DNA of 64,000 bases from the NCBI RefSeq assembly GCF_023343835.1, contig NC_064436.1:54411883-54475882 (forward strand). Reading direction: 5' to 3'. This document shows positions 1-11,084 of this stretch, in pieces. Source of the DNA: Lagopus muta (taxonomy: Eukaryota > Chordata > Aves > Galliformes > Phasianidae). The translations under genes were made by a program, and so were the position numbers. Below the pieces are notes generated by a model. It was not told the DNA's origin. It was given only the letters and a program-made list of their open reading frames with translations, and did no database searches. The first letter of the stretch is position 1, and the number at the start of each line of letters is the position of its first letter.

Positions 1-2499
1 GTATACAGTACATGTTCATTCTGGATTATTGTTCCCAACACTCAGAAGTATTAATGGAACTGTTTAAAACATAACCTCATAGGTTCCATATAATCCTCAC
101 AACACTAATGGGTACCTGACTTTGTCATTTATGCATCTTTTTTGAAAACACATGATTTTAAATATGTGACTTTGGGACCAGAGTATTTAAAACCAAATAG
201 CATTGTGAAAATGATGTTAGAATGTGAAAATGATTATTAGAATAACTCAAGAGTCAAATCAGACAGTTATTATATGCCAGTGAACTTCAGGTATAATTGG
301 GTCTGTCTCACATTGATGCTAAAAATAAGTGTATTGTAAATGAAGTGGAAGAAGAATTATGACACAGGATCCCATGAGTTAAAGCCTTTAGAGCATCAGT
401 CCAGTGGTCAGACATAATCTAACATGGCCAATAGATTCTCCTGAAGTGCACCCTGCCATTATAAGTCAATTACTAAAAATAGCAGAAGAGGAGATGTTTT
501 CAGCACCTCCCACAAAACTAAAACTCACGAAATGCTTTAGAGTTTTCTAAAGCAAAGGAGCTCAACTCTAAGAGTGACTGAGAACTGTAAATATCTGTAC
601 TATCAATCATTGGATTTCCTTTGAAAAAAGAGAGCTCTACAGATGAACAATCTTTTAAGACATTGGAAACGAGCTATTGTTAAGTTAAACCAACTTGCTG
701 GTGAGAATTAAGACAAGGAGAAATGCATGTATGCACAAATTCTATCTTCTCCTTCACAAGGTTTTTCTTTTAACTAGTTGTACCAGAGTTTCATAATAGG
801 TCTTGAGCTTCTCATTAGTACTACTGAAGGATACTAAATTTACAATTATGTTGTAGGCAGTTTTGTTGCATCTGCTTTTGATTACACTTAGTTTCTTACT
901 TGTGATTGGTATTCATGTTTTCTGCATATTTTCTGGAAAATATTTTCCTTAAATTAAATGTAGTTTGTTGTGAGGTAACTGTTTCAAGGACACTGGCAAC
1001 TCCTAGATCTCTTATTAACTCAATTGAAATAATTCTAGTTCATGTGACAGATAAAGTTTGAGTTAAGCATATAAAGCTACCGCCATGAGCAGAATATTGC
1101 CTTCTACTTCTTTATGATGTATAGAACTGAATGGTTAAAAACTGTGATGTTTATGGGTGAATCTGACTAGTGCAAGAGCAGAATTACAAGTTAGATGGAC
1201 AAGAAGAGCAATTTCTATATCCTCAGGTAGCTGTAATGTTTTCATAAAATTTCATGGTATTCACAACTTGTAGACATTCTATAAGGGACTGAGAAGTGCA
1301 GTCAGAACTTTGAATAAATTAGATGATATGATTTAGATGTGTTGCAAAAAAAACCCTCAGAAATCTGTATGTAAAGAGGCTTTGCGGATCAAGCCTTTGC
1401 AATAATCTGGATTTGTAATAACAAGGTTTTATAAAGCATCCAGTCTGGATGATTGTACAGCTGAAATACTTCAAGTCTAAATTTTTTCCATAATAATAGA
1501 GTACATAATCATTTCCTTATTTGAACCATAGTTTTTTCTGTGCCCCAGGACATCAAATTGACCAAAACTCTCAATATATCCAGGGAATTTGACATGATGA
1601 CCTAACTCTTAGAATTTTGATGAAGTTTACTTTTCTCTGACAAATTACAGGATACGTGCCATCTTTCGTAGGCACATTAATGAGTTTTTGGCACAGAGCT
1701 GGAGGCAGTGCTGTTTGTGCTTACCAAATAGAAAGTTTTATGTGTTCAAATCCTGTGAGACTATTAAGTCTTCACACGTAGTTTTTTTTTCATTCCAAAG
1801 AAGAATACTGGGAAAGCCAGTCAGCCTGTTTACTCCAATATCATCTTTTGTTTGGGAACAGGTACATCTTCCTCTGAGGATATACAGTGTGGAAGGAGCA
1901 AAACATCTTACAGAGTCACAGCCTGAATGCACTTTTTTATTAACTTTGAAAAGCTCCCGGAGTAATCACTGAAATCCATGTTAATCTGAAGTAGAAAGAG
2001 TTACTATAGTTACTAATACAATAGTTACTAAATATAATTCTCACTATATAAAGTGCACATTCCGGGATCCTATAAGTTGAAAAGATAAAAGATCTTTAAT
2101 TACATTTGCCATGGTAATAAATGATTGGCTTCCTTTTATATAGTTCGAGTGTAGACAGAGTATGTGCATAACACTTTGAATGTTTTGAACAATTCTGCAT
2201 TAGCCAGGAGTATTAGAGTCCTTGCTCCCTCTCCTCCTTTATTTAAAGGTTGTCAGTAATTTTTCATGTCACAGTTATGATTGATGTGGGTTAACTTTCA
2301 CTAAAAATCTTTTGAAACATTTTGAGTAATGTTAAAAATTATGGCATGCAATACATCAAAATACTTTTCTAGGCTTCCTGCATAAGTAAATAAACACTAG
2401 GGAAATGTGAAAGGCACTCATAGTGTTTTGTAAGCAAGTTTCAAGCTGCATGTTGCAGATTTATATGCTTCATAGCTTAAGCTGCGATGCATGTTGCAT
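1..2499. other. AT-rich unique sequence, no gene seen
   Basis: I see no repeat family, RNA gene or convincing exon here. Open frames are under 100 codons, overlap one another on opposite strands (for example near 1690-1970) and have no recognisable protein character. If the candidate minus-strand exon at 2630-2827 is real, the part just below 2500 would be downstream of its transcript end. Confidence 0.6.
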
Positions 2500-2505
2500 T
2501 TTATT
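2500..2505 (-). terminator. possible poly(A) signal AATAAA
   Basis: Canonical AATAAA on the minus strand, about 125 bases past the stop codon of the candidate exon. Such hexamers are common by chance in AT-rich DNA. Its only weight comes from its position after that exon. Confidence 0.25.
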
Positions 2506-2629
2506 AAAATAGAGTGTGGGTGGGGAAGAGGTGGTGATCCACTACATTTGTGTCTTTGCCTGCATCGACTTGCAAAGGACATCAATTCACCAAGAAATGT
2601 ATCTGAGCATGGATTATGTATACTGTCCA

Positions 2630-2827
2630 TCAAGTGTCAGTTTCCTGGGGAAATACTAATAGCAAATCCTCAATCTTAGGCCAAATGTCAAGGCTGTAAC
2701 GTCCAGCACTCTGAGTATGGAACATGGGATTACACAAACATCTGCCATTGACAAGCAAACGTAAAAGCCACTGATCTTCAGCAGTCAAGTTCTGAATAGC
2801 ACAGAAAATCCCTCCAAGACATAATTC
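2630..2827 (-). CDS. candidate terminal coding exon, unknown protein (65 codons plus stop)
   Basis: Read on the minus strand, a pyrimidine-rich stretch ending in TTATCTTCAG (2828-2837) looks like a good splice acceptor. It is followed at once, in phase 0, by 65 open codons and a TGA stop at 2632-2630. The peptide has a protein-like mix: it starts ELCLGGIFCAIQNLTAEDQW, continues with LLRLLVNGRCLC and ends near IWPKIEDLLLVF. An AATAAA lies on the same strand at 2505-2500, about 125 bases after the stop, which would suit a last exon. I do not recognise the protein family and found no convincing upstream exon of the same gene in the window, so the rest would lie beyond 64 kb or in exons I missed. 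The alternatives are a chance open frame or a decayed exon. Splice site, phase and poly(A) signal are seen; the exon call is inference. Confidence 0.33.
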   Translation of the reverse strand, partial: ELCLGGIFCAIQNLTAEDQWLLRLLVNGRCLCNPMFHTQSAGRYSLDIWPKIEDLLLVFPQETDT

Positions 2828-2837
2828 CTGAAGATAA

Positions 2838-3658
2838 GTAAAATAAAACAAGATGAAGAACAGGTAAAGCAGCAATGTATTTTCCTAAGAGAAAAAGAAA
2901 AACAGATGCCTACTGCCAGCTAGTAATGTAGATTTAATAGAAAAAGGTATACAGGACATTGGCACATGTGCAGTGTGGAGCTCTCCCCTTTTTTTATAGT
3001 CAGCATCGTTTCATTCACCATTTTAATCATTAGTAGGACATTACAAAAATCTGGGGTATTATTCTCCTTGTTAATTGATGAACATGTTTGACAGTGCACT
3101 AGAGTGCTGTTAGGAGAAGCAGAACTGACAACATCTGCCTTTTCTCAACAGGTTCAGGTATCCCACTGAGTTGTTAGAGGTCTAGAATCACTGCAGTCAT
3201 CCAGAGCAAATCAGGGCACACACATGGAATCTTCTTTTCTCTTTTTGTCTGTGGAGAACACAGATTCCAAAGCAAGGTACTGAGTTTATAGATTTGTAAA
3301 TGCGGTCTGTTCTGTAAGGACATAGAAAATAGACGTTTGTCTTGTTGAGACTGTGAGAAGGCCACAGCATTGCTATAAAAATATCAGGAGTAGAATCAGG
3401 AAATTTTCAAACATAACATCAATACAATTTTTACTCCTGATCATACAAAATATTTGCTTGCTGTTTTTCCTTCCTCTTCAAACCCATGTCCGTGTCACAC
3501 ACTGTCTAAGCAAGAGACTTTTCTCGGAGAGCTCGTATCTTTCTTCTCAGATGATTACTTTAGAGATCTAGCTTAGATTAGACATTATAGATCGTATGTG
3601 ATTAAACTTAGGTGGGATGAATCCCACATCTAATGCGTACAGATAAATAATGAGTAAA
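2838..3658. other. unique sequence, no gene seen
   Basis: AT-rich sequence without recognisable repeats. If the exon at 2630-2827 is real, this is the intron before it. Nothing else can be supported. Confidence 0.5.
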
Positions 3659-3812
3659 ATCATAGAATAATAGAACAGAATGTTCTGAGTAGAACAGACT
3701 CACAAAGATAATGGAGTTCAACTCCTGGCTAACACAGGACCACCCAAAAATCAACCATAATAGAATCACAGAGTCACAGTGCAGTTAAAAACACATTTGA
3801 AGATCATTTCAA
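3659..3812 (-). mobile_element. CR1 LINE, short 3' end fragment(s)
   Basis: The stretch begins with CATAGAATAATAGAACAGAA, a worn reverse complement of the CR1 3' end. It then follows the usual CR1 order of words: GACTCACAAAGATAATGGAG, a TTCAACTCCTGGC block and a GGACCACCC block. A second worn end (TAGAATCACAGAGTCACAG) follows at about 3770-3789, so this may be two partial copies or one with a duplicated tail. Only the 3' end is present, as expected for 5'-truncated CR1 insertions. Confidence 0.75.
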
Positions 3813-6807
3813 ATGCAGTTATGAGGTAGCCATGTTGGGAGAATGTGCTTCTGTATTTCCATGTGTTCAAAATTAACTATGTGAACTTTGTCTTAGAAAG
3901 CTGGATGTCCTTGGGAATGTGACAGCAAATGATTGAAAGTGTTTGAAATGCTGTATTCAATGTGATATACACAACACTCTTCTGAGATACGCAGTATAGG
4001 AACTAAACAATTAGCTGTCATCGTTATTTATTTTCCTTTGCAAAATTTGTAGAATAGCATCTACTAATTTCTCCTTTTCCAAATAGTCCTAATATATTTC
4101 CATGGCTTTCTTAAAATTAATCAGATGTAAAAAAGCTTATGTATCATTCAACCAACAACTACAAGAAACTTTTCAGTATTTTTGTGGTTGAAGGCACAAG
4201 TGGTTACAGAGAAAGATAGGCCCTTTGAAGCAAGACTTTAATTGTTACCTAAATTGAAAGAAGACCAATATACTGTTGGCAATACATGAACATTTTGTCC
4301 TTTGCATAAATCTTGGAAAATTGTATTATTTAGTTTGCTGCAGCTCTGTAAAAGAGTATGAATAATATAATATGCAATTCTGTTACTTTCATAGCAATCA
4401 CATTGTTTTTTCTATTCCTGCATTTCTTAGCCATAAAGGAATGTTGCAAGAGTTTTGTTCTTAGAACCTAGGCTAGAAATTATTTTTATGATCAGCTCCA
4501 TTTGCATGCTGTCTCACATCTGACAGTCCACTATGAGCAATTGAGAAACTTCTGCATAAATTACAGTAAGCCTTATGGCAATTATTGCTATCTTTACTGA
4601 TCCATGCAAAATCATTTCTTCTCTCATTCCAGAAAGTGCAAAGCTTCTTCTTTTTAGAGGGTTGTTGACCATATTAAGGTTTTCAGCAGTACAGTAGTGC
4701 AAGTAGAAGTTAACCAGACCCCTGAGAGGCCTCGTTAATTAGAAGTTTTGCTATGTGGCAGAAGTGAATGAATTATGGGTAGAATAGTACATGAAAATTT
4801 TTACCCAGGAAGGCCAATTTCAGTTTCTATTAATAGGGGAATAAAATATAAAAATGACCTTATCTGTTAGATGGGAGCATAAGCAAGCTACGTCCCAGGG
4901 TTGTTTTGGCATTGGACATTTCATTAAAATACCTGCAAGCTTAGGCTGTTAAATAATAATGAATCATATTAATGATGCTAATACAGAAGTGCACAAACAC
5001 ATAAGATGGAGAATAACATGTTCAAATATTTCATATGGAAACAAAGTGAATGAACTGAGTTGTATAATGACATTTAAAGTGGTTTGGATCTGTTTCCTAA
5101 AAATGGCATCTTCAGTTCTTGTTATTTCTCTTTTCCTGCCAAGTCGAAGACTTTGTGATGGTAGCCTAGTAGGAAGCTTTGCTAGGTTGTGTGTTTCTTT
5201 TTGCTTAGGAATGAAAAAGCTAGCTCAGATCTTGTTTGGCTTCTGATATGAACATATACAGAAAAGGAAGAATAAAGTTTTTCTAATAGCATCTTCAGAG
5301 ACACAAAAGGAATAAAGGTAAACTGTGATTAGCAGGCTGTGTCTTGATTTGTGGAAGGATTGCTATCATGGTTGTAAGCTGTGTTCTAGGCTATAATTCA
5401 GTCAATTGAAAATTTATAAATAATGGATAAATGCTACTTAAGACCATGCTTGCTGCCTGCCCTGTACCTGTGTGGAGCAGACCAGTAAATACTAGATACA
5501 CAGCCAGTACTCAGCCTATGATAAAACCATGGCACAGAATCTACCTTAGATATGAAATTGCTAACTGTGCAGGGTGCTGGTTGCTGTTCTGGAAGCATGT
5601 CTCACAAATGCCTTCTTGTATTTCTGTAGCAGCTGATATTATATGTGTACAATGTCTGTAAATACAGCTTTCAGTATCCCATGGATATATATATGCTGCA
5701 CAACTGTTGTTACCTGAGCTCATGTGCAAAATCTGGATTCTCACAAATGCTTCAGCTCCTTGGAACAGATCACCACCACACTGCAGCTGGAGTTCTTCAA
5801 GACTGGGCCACTGTCCAAAACAACACGACATAAAAGCCAGGGACCTACTGAATGGACAGACAAGGGGTTTCTATTGCAGTGAAAGTAACAACATTTTCTC
5901 ACTGTTGAAAAATTCATTCAGTCTTTGCTATATTTCTACCATGAATTAAGCAGTACCTCTTAAAATAACAGATAGATAATAAGCAGGGAGACAAAACAGA
6001 GTGGTGAGGGATGTTAGCTTGAAATGAGAGATGGAGGATCACCTTAATTTCTCTTGTTCGTCAGTTAGAATTAATGAGGCTTTGTACCTGGGACTCACCC
6101 GGGATTGATACAGTCAACACTGAAAGATGTACTGCTTTGTTCTGTATGCTTGTTTATGCATTTCTTGGTCAATTCTGTTGCCTGTTACTCAGGTAATAAG
6201 AACTTCATAAGAATAATGACTTTTTATTGATGTCTGTTCTTAACTGTAATTAATGTGTTTTCTATCTGAAAACAAGAAAAAAAATAAAAAGAATAAAACA
6301 TCCTCAGGAAGTAGCAGATGTGTTTAGTACAGAAAATTGTATGGAAACACACAGTAAAGATATGAGAAAAATTAAATGCTTGAGACACCTATTATTTTTA
6401 AAGGATTTTAAAATGATTTTTTTAACAAACTTTTAAAGATTTTAGAAATATTGAGAAAAGATAGAAAAATTTGTTTAGTAAAGTGCAAGATACAGTCAAG
6501 CGCAATGGAGTGAAGCTGTGCTGACAAAAGCTAAAGCTGGACAATGACAACAATATATTAATGATATTATTTACTGAATTGTTGGAAAGTTTCCCTAAGA
6601 ACATGGTAGAAGTCTGATTACTACAGAAGAACACTCTTTGTGAAATATGCTCCTAGTAAAGGCTAATTTAGCTAATATATTCTCACATATATATTTTTAT
6701 TTCTATTTTCTAGTCTTTTAATGAAGAAAATATTAGTAAAAACCCATGATTTGTCTGAGTTACCTCTGCACAAAAATGAAGATTATGTTAAGAAGTGAAC
6801 AAGGTGG
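3813..6807. other. unique sequence, no gene seen
   Basis: About 3 kb without recognisable transposon or exon. The longest frame is the 96-codon minus-strand one at 5541-5831; it overlaps frames on the other strand and shows no family features. Confidence 0.55.
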
Positions 6808-6812
6808 GTAAC
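6808..6812 (+). repeat. target-site duplication GTAAC, left copy
   Basis: GTAAC immediately precedes the TGTATGGG start of the LTR-like copy and recurs exactly after its TACA end at 7115-7119. Confidence 0.6.
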
Positions 6813-7114
6813 TGTATGGGAACTGTTGATCACAGCCTTAAGCCCTGATTGACCACCTGAGGCGAGCAATGAGTCAGTGACGTGAGCACAGGTGCAGGCA
6901 ATTCATCTGTGCTACCAGAAGGGCTGGAGCTTGCCTCCACCTCTCCTAGATCCCATTTGAGGGCTGATTGCCACTGAGGAAAGATCTCTTTCTGATTATT
7001 GCTCCTTGTGGAATTTATTGCTAGCCTATAACATTGGTGAGCATTTTTCATTTATTATCTTTCCACCACAATAATCCTACTTAGCATAACCTCTGTACAC
7101 CTATTGATTGTACA
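6813..7114 (+). mobile_element. solo LTR-like repeat, family copy A (302 bp, TG...CA, 5-bp duplication)
   Basis: This is one of four related copies in the window. It begins TGTATGGGAACTG and ends ATTGTACA, with perfect GTAAC repeats on both sides; a 5-bp duplication is typical of ERVL-like insertions. Landmarks shared with the other copies, in order, are: a GATTGACCACCTGAGGC block (6847 on), an AP-1-like TGAGTCA (near 6870), a CAGGTGCAGGCAATTCATCTG block, CTCCACCTCTCCTAGA (6935 on), a TATA-like CATTTGAGGGCTGA, and a splice-donor-like GGTGAGCATTTT at 7036. No retroviral coding sequence is attached, so it reads as a solo LTR. The ERVL assignment is inference from the duplication size. Confidence 0.65.
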
Positions 7115-7119
7115 GTAAC
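7115..7119 (+). repeat. target-site duplication GTAAC, right copy
   Basis: Exact match to 6808-6812, directly after the TACA end of LTR-like copy A. Confidence 0.6.
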
Positions 7120-8433
7120 ACGTATGTTTTCTGAAACTAATCTATATTGCTCAGCTCTTAGTTTGAGGCTGTCCAAATCCTACAGTGCATTGCTCCGGCA
7201 AACTTGAAACAGCAACAGGTTGAAGCTGTTGGATCATTATGGAGGATTAGATACAACCTTGAAAACATGGGTCCTAAAATATGGGCTGCAGTTAGGAATG
7301 TATGATTATTTTCATCAATTAAACAACTTGTAACTGAAGCATAGCCTGGTGTACAGGTAATCTTCTGTACTGCTTGGAATTGGACAGCTCTGGAAATAAT
7401 CTATCAGGACTAAAGGAAGCCATATTCAATTTCTATTCAAGCATTGCCTGTCCTTTAAACAATATATATTCTGTTTTACATATTTGCTTTGGTGAATGTT
7501 TGTTAGTAGCCAAAGTCTTAAATCTCTCTGGCACAAACCACAAATTCTAAATAAATAATTAGCAACTATTTCTGAAAGTACTAAACAAAATTTTACCTTT
7601 GCCTCTCGGAGTACAACGAGCATGGCTATAGTGTAATTCTCTGCCCATGCAACTCTACATACACTCCATCTCCTCCTCCTGATCTTGAAAAGAGCAGAGA
7701 GCATAGAGGCAGGGCATAGGCTACTAAAAGTCCTCATGGGGCCCAAAAGACCTGGACTTCATAGAGTCAGTATTATATATTATAATAGGAAATGCTTACC
7801 TAATCTTGGGAAGTGTATTTTTAAAAGTCACAAGGTCCAAAGAACATACACTTTCAAATATATCAATATCAGAAGGATATCAATGTTATTCTAGTGACAG
7901 TGTCAAAATTTGCTGACAGCTAAATGGACTCAAAGAGGTTTTTTCCCACTTGTTGTGGAACTGCTTAGCAACTATAGAGATATTTTCCTTGTTGAAAATC
8001 TAATTCATCTACTAAAGTGAACTAAAAAAGGTATTTAAAAGGTAAAATATAATGCATGAATGTCCAATCATTTGCCTTGCCAGGGCTACCTTTAGTGAAG
8101 AGGAATTGTCTAGGGCTGTGTCTACAAAGGTTGCTCTAGAAGAAATGCCTTCTATTTTTTTCCGTGGAAATTATAACTGGTACAAGGAGCACAATGATAC
8201 TATTTAATAGAGCAAATTTTCCTCTACAAAACACTTTTTCAACATTCACTGCCATTAACTATTCATTTTTTCCAGCGATGAACAAGTGCCTGCATACCAT
8301 GCTTGTAACAATCTGTACCAGTAGAGGTAACCCGCTGTCACTACTGCTGAAATGCACCACCCACAGCCTTACTGTACTGAGAGCCACTGTTCAGTCTCCA
8401 TTAAGGTTCAGCAAGTGCCAATGAATGTCATGA
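7120..8433. other. unique sequence, no gene seen
   Basis: No repeat family or exon recognised. A 106-codon minus-strand frame (7426-7746) has no family features and no convincing splice signals. Confidence 0.5.
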
Positions 8434-8868
8434 ATGGCACAAAGTGCTATTTTTTTCTGCATGGCAGAATTTAACGATGTTGCTTTTCTTCATATGCACT
8501 TCCAGGTCAGACTCCATTTTGTTAGATTGCACTACCATCTGTCACAATGCAACAAAATGCAGCAGAATATTAGTGGGCTGGGCTGCAGGCGGAGCGGAGC
8601 CGCCACCATGATGACACAGGGCAGGGGACAGCTGCAGTGCGAGGTGTGTTGGGCCATGTGGTGCCTGCAGGCTGCATGTTGGTTGTGCCTCGTACAATGT
8701 AAGGTAAACTTTTGCTCAGGTATTAAAAAAAAACAAAATTACTTCAAAATTACTACCAAAAAAAATTCTGATAATCATCAAGATTTAACCAAACTCTTTA
8801 AAAAGAATGAGGGAAGAAAAAAAAACTGTTTTTCAAGTGGGAATAAAGTGGTAAAATATGGAGCTTGA
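8434..8868 (+). other. 144-codon open frame with internal perfect Kozak ATG; probably non-coding
   Basis: The frame includes a short GC-rich patch (about 8575-8690) in otherwise AT-rich DNA. Inside it an ATG at 8608 has the context GCCGCCACCATGATG, an ideal vertebrate start. Downstream, AATGTAAGGTAAAC at about 8697 contains a splice-donor-like GTAAAC. After that the translation turns lysine-rich from A-runs, which looks like non-coding sequence. A small first coding exon ending near 8703, or a promoter or lncRNA exon, is possible, but nothing downstream confirms it. The peptide has many Cys and Trp residues and matches no family I know. Confidence 0.2.
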
Positions 8869-11066
8869 CATATATTAATAAAGTATACAGTAATTTACAG
8901 CATACAACTAACAAATGAGTAACAGTAAATTTTATCTAGAATCTTCTATAAAATGTATCTGTTTTCTTTTAACAAAAGTATTTGTGGAGCAGTTACATCA
9001 TTAATTAGCACGTGAGTTTCCGCCCTCAGCTTGCAGCAGCAATGCCATCTGATCAGTACCAGGTGCCTGCATGTGATATATGTGATACCACCATGGAATT
9101 TGGCAAGTAATGCTTAGGAAACTGCAAAATAGATAAATATACTGTAGCCTAAGTCTTCAGATAGCGTAAACTGACCTTTCTGCATGCAGCACAGAGGGTG
9201 AGACCTGGTAGAGGCTGTCAACTGTTGGTGCTGTCAGCAGGGAGGTGCCTCCAGCCAGCACATCCATTTCTCAGCTGAGCAGAGCATGCAAATAGGACCC
9301 ATTTGGCATGTTCCCAAAGCGTATCCCAACTCTTCTCTGGAAAGATTGTAATTCAGATTTTACTGCCTTAAGGAAGGTCCCCTACTCCTCATGTGGCTGT
9401 TTGGGTTTCCTCCCAAGTCATCAGAGTAAGACCAGGTGTCTGAGACAGAGTTTGCCCAAGTCCATTCTGCTCTGTAAAGCCAAGATTACTGAATGAAAAT
9501 GTACCTCCTTTCTAGACACCAGAGTCTGACAGGAAACACGTATATTTTTATTCACAGTGATAACCAGTGTGTCCTGCACATCTTTCACTGTCAACAAGAA
9601 TGAACCTCACAGCTCACTTGCTAGCACATTTCCTCCGTACAATCTCAGTTAAAATCTCTAATTACGATGTATTACTTTACTGAAATGAAACTGCAGACAT
9701 TTAAACAGATGCTTTTGTGTTTTGTTGCAACACCTGCACATTTATATTTGGTGATCTTTTACACATGGCATTTAGTTATTTGTTACTTCATGCTGAACAA
9801 TATGTAAGCGTCCCTTTTCTTTCATACGTGCACACAAGTTTTTCTTCACTAGTCTGTAAGATCTAAGGAAAGTCTATTTGCAACTTTGCAGATGAGACGC
9901 CATTTTCTAAAAGGATAGGATTTGATACTATTTCCCTATCTTGCCTTTTCCGTTACCTCTGTCCCAATGCACAGTGCAGATGGCAATATACTGTATCATA
10001 CAGAATCTGAAGTAATTTCAGAAGTGGAATTTTGTCTCTCCCATACATTGTTTTCAGTGTAGTACAAGAAATTTGGCCAATTCAAATTGTTGCCCTATGT
10101 ATCATGAAAAAGATGAAAAATAAGCTAGCTATTTGTAATTAGGAATACATACACACATGCAAGTTATATAAAAATATATTAAATTCACACTTTTTAATAC
10201 ACGTTTATTTTAAAAAAATATTTATATTTGTAGGTATCTGTGTAGTGCATATATGATCTTTTGTTTGCCTTGTAGACTTTCAATATTTTTGCTGCAGTTA
10301 CTACTATTGCACTAAGACTTGTAGACCTAAAATATATTAGAGGAAACCATTAACAAATGGTTCACCATTTGTCAGTGACCTATTGTTCAATAGGTGCAGG
10401 ACTATGGAGCAAAAATTCATCAACATAGAAGCAATATGTCTGTAGATTTTCAAGCTTTAGAGAGTTTAAGGTGTTTGGTTTTTTTTCCCTCTTATGTACA
10501 GAAACGTTAGAAAACAAAATTCAAAAAATACCTACTTTGCTCCTGTTATTTGTCCAGCCCTGCCTGGTGCTAGGTTAGTGTGAAACAATATAGTTTTCCT
10601 GGAGTGAAAACATTAATATTTGTGAAATGTTTAGATATTGTGATGAGAGGGATCCTGTTAGTACTTAGACAGATGTATCTGCAACATCTGGCAGTAGATT
10701 TCATGGTCCAGTCAGAGGTCTGGCTTTGATAAGTCTGTTTAATTATCTCTTGGCTAAGGGATGTGTGTCTTTCCTCCTTATCTCTCATAATCCTACCGAG
10801 ATCCCGTCTGGGAAAAATATTAGGTAAGTGAAAACTTAGCCCAGGGAGTTGATGAGGTGAGGTAAATCTCAAGCTGCCAAATTCATGAATACTCAAAGTT
10901 TTAGCACATTTTTACAAGCTTTGGCAGAAGGACATCATTAATGTTTCAGAAGTTCTCTTGATCTCTTTTTATTGCTCATTGGCCAGTGTCCCTGTAGTTT
11001 TCCAATGTAGAATTCTTATATTACTGGAAGGAAGACAATATTTTTTGCTAGTTTTTTTTCTTCTTC
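8869..11066. other. unique sequence, no gene seen
   Basis: AT-rich DNA with no recognised repeat except short A/T runs. Open frames are short; the longest, 108 codons on the minus strand at 10570-10896, has no family signature. Confidence 0.55.
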
Positions 11067-11084
11067 TTTTTTTTTTTTTTTTTT
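11067..11084 (+). repeat. T18 mononucleotide run
   Basis: Eighteen consecutive T, preceded by TTC-rich sequence. Confidence 0.9.
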
